Shown here one piece after another: positions 58,324 through 63,918 of a DNA stretch of 63,918 nucleotides (the stretch's first letter is position 1; each line of letters begins with the position of its first letter). Source of the stretch: an uncultured Selenomonadales bacterium (GTDB lineage: Bacteria > Bacillota > Negativicutes > Selenomonadales > Selenomonadaceae); assembly GCA_947165145.1 (NCBI GenBank), contig CAMUZG010000010.1:1-63918 (forward strand). Reading direction: 5' to 3'. The notes under the pieces are model-generated. The model ran no database searches. It saw nothing but the letters and a program-made list of their open reading frames with translations, and was not told the origin of the DNA. A program made the position numbers and the translations under genes.

Positions 58324-60141
58324 CTACTTACGCGCATTTTTGGCGGCGCGTCCACGTGCGACACGGTCAAGAACAGCTTTGCGAAGACGAATCGAACTCG
58401 GCGTGACTTCGACAAGCTCATCGTCGTTGATATATTCCATTGCTTGCTCAAGACTCATAAATCTTGGCGGAACTAACCTAATCGCTTCGTCGGAATTGCT
58501 CGACCTTATGTTCGTCTGATGTTTTTGCTTGCAAGGATTGATGTCAATGTCCATTTCGCGGGAATTTTCGCCGACAATCATGCCTTCATAAACTTTTTGC
58601 CCTGGTTCAATGAACATTACGCCGCGATCTTGCAAATTGAAAATTCCATAGCCCGTAGTCTCGCCTTGCTCAAATGCAACCAAACTTCCGCGACTCCGAC
58701 CGGGAATATCGCCTTTGTACGGCTCATAACCGTGAAAAACATGATTCATTATGCCATTTCCGCGCGTCGAAGTCAAAAGTTCCGAACGAAAACCGATTAA
58801 TCCCCGCGCAGGTATCAAAAAATTCAAGCGCATGTAGCCCGCAACATTTTGCATGTTCTTTAACTCGGCTTTGCGGCGTCCAAGACTCTCCATAACAGTT
58901 CCCATGTAATCTTGCGACACTTCAACCGTCAAATTTTCAATCGGCTCGTATTTTTGACCGTCAATCAGCTTGTAAACGACTTCAGGCTTGCCGATTTGCA
59001 TTTCGTAGCCTTCACGACGCATTGTTTCAATCAAAATCGATAAATGCAACTCTCCGCGCCCGCTGACTTTAAAAATATCGGCAGAATCGGTCTCTTCAAC
59101 GCGTAAAGCAACATTTGTCTGCGCTTCTTTGAATAATCTGTCGCGAATGTGGCGGCTGGTGACAAATTGACCTTCTTTGCCCGCAAATGGACTCGTATTG
59201 ACGCCAAAAGTCACGCTCAATGTCGGTTCGTCCACTCGAATCGCCGGTAATGCCTCTGGATGCTCAAAATCTGCAACTGTGTCGCCGATTGACACTTCAT
59301 TAAGCCCTGTAAGCGCAACAATTTCCCCCATTTGAGCTTCGGGCGTTTCAACGCGATTTAATCCGTCGTAAGTGAAAACTTTGCCGATTTTGGCTTTTTT
59401 TATGCCGCTATCGCTTATCAAGGCAATAATTTCGCCAGATTTTATTTTTCCGCGCTGAATTCGTCCGATTGCAATTTTTCCAACGTAATCATCGGCTTCA
59501 AGAGTCGTCACAACCATTTGAAGAGGCGCATCAAGTTCACCTTCGGGCGCGGGAATCTCTTTTAGTATCGTATTCATGAGCGGTTGCAGGTCTTTGCTGT
59601 CATCGTCCATATTTTTTTTGGCAATTCCCTGTTTTGCGGCTGTGTAAATGACAGGAAAGTCAAGTTGTTCGTCGTCAGCGTCTAATTCCATAAAAAGTTC
59701 GAGAACTTCGTCGTAAACTTCGTCAACACGGGCTTCGGGGCGGTCAATTTTGTTAATTACGACGATCGGCTTCAATTTATGCTCCAAAGCCTTGCGTAAA
59801 ACGTATTTTGTTTGCGGCATCGGACCTTCAAAGGCATCGACAAGCAATAAAACGCCGTCAACCATGTTCAAAACGCGTTCGACTTCGCCGCCGAAATCCG
59901 CGTGACCTGGTGTGTCGACAATATTGATTTTTATGCCTTTATAAAATATCGCCGTGTTCTTCGACAGGATTGTAATGCCGCGTTCGCGCTCCAAATCGCC
60001 AGAATCCATGACTCTTTCGGCAACTTGTTCGTTTTTGCGGAAGATGTGACTTTGTTTGAGCATCGCGTCGACCAAAGTCGTTTTTCCGTGGTCAACGTGC
60101 GCAATTATTGCAATATTTCTGCGTTCGGAGTTGAATCCCAT
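58324..60141 (-). CDS. typA: Ribosome-associated GTPase TypA/BipA
   Basis: TypA is a translational GTPase that aids ribosome assembly and stress growth. The 605-residue protein has P-loop [43 protein letters not shown], an EF-G-like domain V and the TypA-specific C-terminus ([32 protein letters not shown]). It starts at ATG 60141. The ribosome-binding site GAGGAAT comes from the flanking heptamer repeat. Confidence 0.95.
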   Translation of the reverse strand: MGFNSERRNIAIIAHVDHGKTTLVDAMLKQSHIFRKNEQVAERVMDSGDLERERGITILSKNTAIFYKGIKINIVDTPGHADFGGEVERVLNMVDGVLLLVDAFEGPMPQTKYVLRKALEHKLKPIVVINKIDRPEARVDEVYDEVLELFMELDADDEQLDFPVIYTAAKQGIAKKNMDDDSKDLQPLMNTILKEIPAPEGELDAPLQMVVTTLEADDYVGKIAIGRIQRGKIKSGEIIALISDSGIKKAKIGKVFTYDGLNRVETPEAQMGEIVALTGLNEVSIGDTVADFEHPEALPAIRVDEPTLSVTFGVNTSPFAGKEGQFVTSRHIRDRLFKEAQTNVALRVEETDSADIFKVSGRGELHLSILIETMRREGYEMQIGKPEVVYKLIDGQKYEPIENLTVEVSQDYMGTVMESLGRRKAELKNMQNVAGYMRLNFLIPARGLIGFRSELLTSTRGNGIMNHVFHGYEPYKGDIPGRSRGSLVAFEQGETTGYGIFNLQDRGVMFIEPGQKVYEGMIVGENSREMDIDINPCKQKHQTNIRSSNSDEAIRLVPPRFMSLEQAMEYINDDELVEVTPSSIRLRKAVLDRVARGRAAKNARK

Positions 60142-60144
60142 TTT

Positions 60145-60232
60145 AATTCCTCATTCCTGTAGTAGGGAAATAGGGAATTAGGGAAGTAGGGAAATAGTTT
60201 CATTCCAAATTCCTAATTCCAAATTCCCAATT
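60145..60232. repeat. Heptamer repeat between typA and cbiD
   Basis: AATTCCTCATTCC, then four units of AGTAGGG/AATAGGG/AATTAGGG, then ATTCCAAATTCC / AATTCCAAATTCCCAATT. The middle units are drifted. The first part provides the typA ribosome-binding site. Confidence 0.75.
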
Positions 60233-60254
60233 GAAATCGGCGGTAATTATATGT

Positions 60255-61340
60255 TCAAAAAATTTTCGTGTCAACGGCGATTGCGGCGTCAGTTCCAAGG
60301 ATATTGCCCGCGTAGTCAACCAGAATCGTTGAAATTTTGATTTTGCCGAAAACATATCGTTCAGCACGCAAACTCGCGCGTTGAGCGATTTTTTTGTAGA
60401 CACGTTGCAAATTATTGGCAGAAATAATCTGCGCGGCGTCCTCGGTTGTGTTTGACGATAAAATTTTTTGGATTTCGGAAGATTGAAGACCTTCAGCCGC
60501 CGAATATGCCGCCAAAGTCTCAAGTCGACCGTCTGCAACGCGATTGTGCGTGTGAAAAATCCCTGCCGCAACTTTAATCAGCTTGCCGACGTGTCCGCAG
60601 AGAATTATTTTGGTAACATTGCGTTCAGCAGCCGCCTCAAGCATGAATCCGATAAAATTGCTCGTCTGAATTATCGCTCCGTCGTTAAATCCAAGTTTTT
60701 TAGCGATTGTCTCACCGATTTTTCCTGGTACGAAAATTAATTCGTCAAAACCTGCGGCAATCGCAACGTCAATTTGCGGCACGAGAGAATTTTTGAAAGC
60801 TTCCTCGCTCATCGGACGCAAAACTCCGGTTGTGCCGATAATCGACAATCCGCCTTCGACGCCGAGAATCGGATTTAAAGTTTTTTTGGCAAGTTCGACG
60901 CCATTTGGGATTGAAATTTCGATTTCGAGACCGCCAACGTCGAATTCCGACGCAACATTGCGAATAAGTTCGCGTGGCTTTGGATTTATGGCAGGTTCGC
61001 CGATTGGAAGTTGCAATCCCGCCTTTGTGATGTGTCCGACGCCAATTCCTGCACGAAAAATGATTTTATCGCCAGAAATTTTTTTAATCGTCGTGAAAAC
61101 AGACGCGCCGTTCGTGATGTCGGGGTCATCGCCCGAAAATTTGATGACTTCCGCGCAGATTTTGTCGTCAGAAATTTTTTCAACGTTTTTGATTGGAATT
61201 TTTAAAATCGTGCCGTCGAGTGCAGTTATTTCGACTTCATCAACAATTTCGCCAGTAGTCAACAAAATTAACGCAGATTTTACGCCGGCAGCCGCGCAAG
61301 CTCCAGTTGTATATCCGCCACGAAGAAATTTTTTACTCAT
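60255..61340 (-). CDS. cbiD: Cobalt-precorrin-5B C1-methyltransferase CbiD
   Basis: CbiD acts in anaerobic cobalamin synthesis, methylating cobalt-precorrin-5B at C1. The 361-residue protein has the conserved LRGGYTTGACAAAG start, SGDDPDITNGA, GVGHITKAGLQLPIGEPAINP and GTTGVLRPMSEEA. I chose ATG 61340 (MSKKFLRGG), overlapping the HicB-like stop by 8 bases; TTG 61346 is possible. Other cob/cbi genes are not adjacent. B12 would serve methylmalonyl-CoA mutase, whose chaperone meaB is in this window. Confidence 0.93.
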   Translation of the reverse strand: MSKKFLRGGYTTGACAAAGVKSALILLTTGEIVDEVEITALDGTILKIPIKNVEKISDDKICAEVIKFSGDDPDITNGASVFTTIKKISGDKIIFRAGIGVGHITKAGLQLPIGEPAINPKPRELIRNVASEFDVGGLEIEISIPNGVELAKKTLNPILGVEGGLSIIGTTGVLRPMSEEAFKNSLVPQIDVAIAAGFDELIFVPGKIGETIAKKLGFNDGAIIQTSNFIGFMLEAAAERNVTKIILCGHVGKLIKVAAGIFHTHNRVADGRLETLAAYSAAEGLQSSEIQKILSSNTTEDAAQIISANNLQRVYKKIAQRASLRAERYVFGKIKISTILVDYAGNILGTDAAIAVDTKIF

Positions 61341-61659
61341 TTTCAAGATAAAGTTTCCTGTAAGCGTCAGTATCGGCTTTAATCAGCGTTACGAACGCAC
61401 TTGTCGAATATTCGTCGGGTTCGGCTTTGATTTTATCAATCGGAGTTGGTTCTACAATTCGATTATTCATCGGCAACTTAGATTTACCAGATTTGAAGTC
61501 TTCCCAACAGACCAACATGCCTGCAAGCGAATCTTCAGCCATTTCCAACGCCTCGTAAAGAGTTTCGGCTTGCGTAATTGCACCTTCGACATCAGGAAAT
61601 TTAATGCAATAGCCGCCTTCAATCGCTCGATAGAAAATTGCGGGATAAACATACTTCAT
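61333..61659 (-). CDS. HicB-like protein (orphan)
   Basis: The 108-residue protein begins YVYPAIFYRAIEGGYCIKFPDVEGAITQAETLYEALEMAEDSL-like (shown here to about residue 45), the partial RNase H-like fold of HicB antitoxins. The C-terminus (STSAFVTLIKADTDAYRKLY) is not a clear DNA-binding tail. No hicA toxin is on either side. It is 13 bases from rfbB and overlaps cbiD by 8 bases. It is probably a lone HicB-fold protein. Confidence 0.75.
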   Translation of the reverse strand: MKYVYPAIFYRAIEGGYCIKFPDVEGAITQAETLYEALEMAEDSLAGMLVCWEDFKSGKSKLPMNNRIVEPTPIDKIKAEPDEYSTSAFVTLIKADTDAYRKLYLENE

Positions 61660-61672
61660 AAAAATTCCTCCG

Positions 61673-62692
61673 TCAACGGTTGTCGTACATCTTTGCATAG
61701 TAATTTTTGTACTCGCCGCTGATAATTTTTTCCCACCACGCGCGATTTTCGAGATACCAAGCAACCGTAAGCTTAATTCCGTCGTCGAAACGAGTTTTAG
61801 GCGTCCAACCGAGTTCATTTTTAATTTTCGTCGGGTCGATTGCGTAACGTTGGTCGTGACCTTTGCGGTCGGTGACGAATTCAATCAAATTTTCGCTCTT
61901 GCCAAGGATTTTTAGGATAGTTTTGACGACTTCAAGGTTCGTTCGCTCATTATGACCGCCGATATTGTAAATTTCGCCGATTTTTCCGTTGCGAATAATT
62001 AAATCGATAGCCGCGCAGTGATCTTCGACGTAAAGCCAATCGCGAATGTTGATTCCGGCACCGTAAACAGGCAATTTTTTATCATGAAGCGCGTTAATAA
62101 TCATCAGCGGAATCAATTTTTCGGGAAAATGGAACGGACCGTAATTATTCGAGCAACGACTGATTGTCGCGGGGATTTTATACGTGCGTTGATAGGCTTG
62201 AACGAGTAAATCTGCAGACGCCTTGCTTGCAGAGTACGGACTGGACGTGTGCAGATTAGTTTTCTCGGTAAAAAATAAATCTGGACGGTCGAGCGGCAAA
62301 TCTCCGTAAACTTCGTCTGTTGAGACTTGATGAAAACGATTTATGCCAAATTTTTTGCACGCGTCGAGTAAAACGCTTGTTCCGATGATATTTGTGCGCA
62401 AAAAAAGTTCCGGATCTTCGATTGAGCGGTCAACATGGCTTTCAGCGGCGAAATTTACGATAACATCTGGTTTTTCGTCGGCAAAAATTTTGTAAACGTC
62501 ATTTCGGTCGGCAATATCAGCGCGAACGAATTTAAATTGCTGATTTTTGAACGCGTCGGCTAAAGTTTCGAGATTTCCTGCGTAAGTGAGCTTGTCTAGG
62601 CAAATAATTTGGTCTTCGGGGTGATTTTTGAGCTCGTAATAAACGAAATTGCCGCCGATGAAGCCCGCGCCGCCTGTAACAATGATTTTCAT
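61673..62692 (-). CDS. rfbB: dTDP-glucose 4,6-dehydratase RfbB/RmlB
   Basis: RfbB makes dTDP-4-keto-6-deoxyglucose, the precursor of dTDP-rhamnose and related sugars. The 339-residue protein has the Rossmann start KIIVTGGAGFIGGNF, NFAAESHVDRSI, the STDEVYG motif and YSASKASADLLV (catalytic Tyr and Lys). The start is ATG 62692 after GGAGGG; the open frame extends upstream into the terminator. RmlA, RmlC and RmlD are not adjacent. Confidence 0.94.
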   Translation of the reverse strand: MKIIVTGGAGFIGGNFVYYELKNHPEDQIICLDKLTYAGNLETLADAFKNQQFKFVRADIADRNDVYKIFADEKPDVIVNFAAESHVDRSIEDPELFLRTNIIGTSVLLDACKKFGINRFHQVSTDEVYGDLPLDRPDLFFTEKTNLHTSSPYSASKASADLLVQAYQRTYKIPATISRCSNNYGPFHFPEKLIPLMIINALHDKKLPVYGAGINIRDWLYVEDHCAAIDLIIRNGKIGEIYNIGGHNERTNLEVVKTILKILGKSENLIEFVTDRKGHDQRYAIDPTKIKNELGWTPKTRFDDGIKLTVAWYLENRAWWEKIISGEYKNYYAKMYDNR

Positions 62693-62730
62693 AAAATTGT
62701 CCCTCCAAAAATTTTTGCTCATGATAACAG

Positions 62731-62772
62731 AAAAAAATCCCCGCCGCAAATTTAGGCACGGGGAAAAATTTT
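62731..62772 (-). terminator. Intrinsic terminator of the amidase gene
   Basis: On the minus strand TCCCC (62764-62760) pairs with GGGGA (62742-62738), followed by seven T's (62737-62731). Confidence 0.82.
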
Positions 62773-63918
62773 TTATCCGAAATAATCTTCGATACCGTCG
62801 AGAATACCTTGAGCCGCTTTTTTGACGCCTTCTTCGGAATTTAGCAATCGTTCTTCGTCTTTATTGGAGATAAAACCAAGTTCAATGAGCGTTGCGGGCA
62901 TGTCGGTATGTCGCACGACGTAGAAATTGCAAGGTTGAGTGCCGCGACTGGGCGTTCCGAGCTGTTCAACGAGATTTCGGCGAATTGCGTCGGCTAAACG
63001 TTGTCCTGCGCCCGAACCTTTGCTGTAATAGTAACCTGTGGTGCCGCGAGCTTCGGGTCGAGTGAAACTGTCGGCGTGAATCGAGATAAAAATGTCTGCG
63101 TTGACACGATTTGCGACTTCGCAGCGTGCGCCGAGTTCTTCGATGTCGGAAGCAGCCGCGCCTTTAGAAGAAACGGTTTTATCGGTGTCGCGAGTCATAA
63201 TAACTTCCGCACCTTCGGCTTCGAGCAATTTTTTAAGCTCAAGAGCGACGTTTAGCGTGACATTTTTCTCCATAACGCCTGTCGGACCGATTGCACCCGC
63301 ATCATTACCGCCGTGACCGGGGTCGATGACGATTTTTTTGCCTTTGAGCGTGGTAATTTTGCTCAAATCGTCGTCGAGGTCGTTGAATGGCTTATCGACT
63401 TCTTTTTTGTCGTCGTCGGTGGATTTTTTATTTTTGTCTTTAGATTTTTTCTCGCGTTCTTTCTTCTCACGCTCTTTACGTTCTTTTTCGAGCTGTTTCT
63501 CACGTTCCTTACGTTCTTTTTCGAGTTGCTTCTCACGTTCCTTACGTTCTTTTTCGAGTTGCTTCTCGCGCTCACGTTGCTCTTTGATTTCGCGTTCTTG
63601 TTTCTCTTTAAGTTCTTTTTCTTGCTTTTTTTTCAGTTCGCGTTCTTGCTTTTCACGTTCTTTGAGTTCGCGCTCTTCGCGTTCTTGTCGTTCTTTAAGT
63701 TCACGTTCCTGCCGTTCACGTTCTTGCCGCTCTTTAAGTTCACGTTCCTGCCGTTCACGTTCTTGCCGCTCTTTAAGCTCACGTTCTTCACGTTCACGTT
63801 CTTGTCGTTCTTTAAGCTCACGTTCCTGCCGTTCACGTTCTTGCCGCTCTTTAAGCTCACGTTCCTGCCGTTCACGTTCTTGGCGTTCTTTAAGCTCACG
63901 TTCCTGCCGTTCACGTTC
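62773..63918 (-). CDS. Amidase_3 N-acetylmuramoyl-L-alanine amidase with long charged repeat domain (5' end outside window)
   Basis: The C-terminal 190 or so residues are a zinc amidase: IDPGHGGNDAGAIGPTG, VMEKNVTL, ISIHADSF and LIELGFISNKDEE. A short start at TTG 63366 would give only this domain, but the frame stays open to the right edge through codons for a Glu/Arg/Lys/Gln repeat (ELKERQERERQER, 13 residues, then less regular EREKQLEKERK). I therefore annotate a partial gene with at least 381 codons and expect a signal peptide further right. The repeat predicts a rigid single alpha-helix spanning wall or periplasm. Confidence 0.85.
   Translation of the reverse strand, partial: ERERQERELKERQERERQERELKERQERERQERELKERQEREREERELKERQERERQERELKERQERERQERELKERQEREERELKEREKQERELKKKQEKELKEKQEREIKEQREREKQLEKERKEREKQLEKERKEREKQLEKERKEREKKEREKKSKDKNKKSTDDDKKEVDKPFNDLDDDLSKITTLKGKKIVIDPGHGGNDAGAIGPTGVMEKNVTLNVALELKKLLEAEGAEVIMTRDTDKTVSSKGAAASDIEELGARCEVANRVNADIFISIHADSFTRPEARGTTGYYYSKGSGAGQRLADAIRRNLVEQLGTPSRGTQPCNFYVVRHTDMPATLIELGFISNKDEERLLNSEEGVKKAAQGILDGIEDYFG
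63640..63918 (-). repeat. Tandem 39-bp coding repeat in the amidase
   Basis: On the minus strand, units of about 39 bp encode ELKERQERERQER and variants. At least five fit in this stretch, and it reaches the window edge. Confidence 0.8.

Noticed and set aside
63367-63918. Regular short repeats as a possible CRISPR array
   Set aside because: The units are translated in one open frame as a Glu/Arg/Lys/Gln repeat joined to an amidase; there are no unique spacers and no cas genes.

Overview
The window looks like chromosome of a Gram-negative Firmicute (class Negativicutes, probably Selenomonadales). It carries Firmicute-type genes (whiA, yvcK, rapZ, DUF4446, DUF881, DUF3006, cdaA-ybbR, engB beside clpX-lon) together with outer-membrane genes that ordinary Firmicutes lack: lpxC-fabZ-lpxA-lpxI and an SLH-domain OmpM-type porin with an aromatic C-terminus. 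pckA and meaB fit a succinate/propionate fermenter. Base composition is close to 50% GC. No phage, integrase or transposase gene is visible.

Layout. 0-7.5 kb: metY, then a leftward block of M23 peptidase, DUF4446, whiA-yvcK-rapZ and a HAD phosphatase. 7.6-12.4 kb: a rightward three-gene cassette (LbH acetyltransferase, acyl carrier protein, 1235-residue actin/Hsp70-like ATPase with unrecognised flanking domains), the most unusual gene set here. 12.4-22.6 kb, leftward: an orphan FecCD permease, the lipid A genes lpxI-lpxA-fabZ-lpxC, a large membrane protein, and envelope genes (DUF881, GerMN lipoprotein, AMIN amidase, DUF3006, ComEC-like MBL lipoprotein). 22.7-28.6 kb: pckA and a type III restriction-modification pair. 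28.6-31.3 kb, leftward: an orphan OppB/NikB-type permease and the porin. 31.3-35.8 kb: meaB, a YvyF-like zinc protein, a short uvrA. 35.9-44 kb, leftward: ahbB-ahbA-engB, a small gene, then the proteostasis set lon, clpX, clpP, tig. 44-56 kb, mostly rightward: a degenerate GGDEF/EAL protein, tRNA-Arg(CCT), cdaA-cdaR, a solute-binding protein, a CYTH protein, MgtC, a cytidine deaminase-like protein lacking zinc ligands, a secreted Pro/Arg-rich protein, divergent dhaL and lysR, and a minimal sufCB. 56-63.9 kb, leftward: aminotransferase, small membrane protein, nrdG, typA, cbiD, a HicB-like protein, rfbB, and an amidase with a long charged repeat tail running off the right edge.

The intergenic DNA is at least as interesting as the genes. 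A 65-bp dispersed element (called element A here) occurs four times plus one truncated copy. Its palindrome keeps pairing while its bases change. Three copies lie between direct repeats, and in two of these the outer repeat is the leftover end of a paralogue of the neighbouring gene (acetyltransferase 5' end, porin 3' end). About ten junctions carry tandem AATTAGG-type heptamers that form hairpins, supply stop codons to two genes and Shine-Dalgarno sequences to two others. A third, 20-bp repeat (element C) occurs three times.

All product names rest on reading motifs in the translated sequence; no database search was run.
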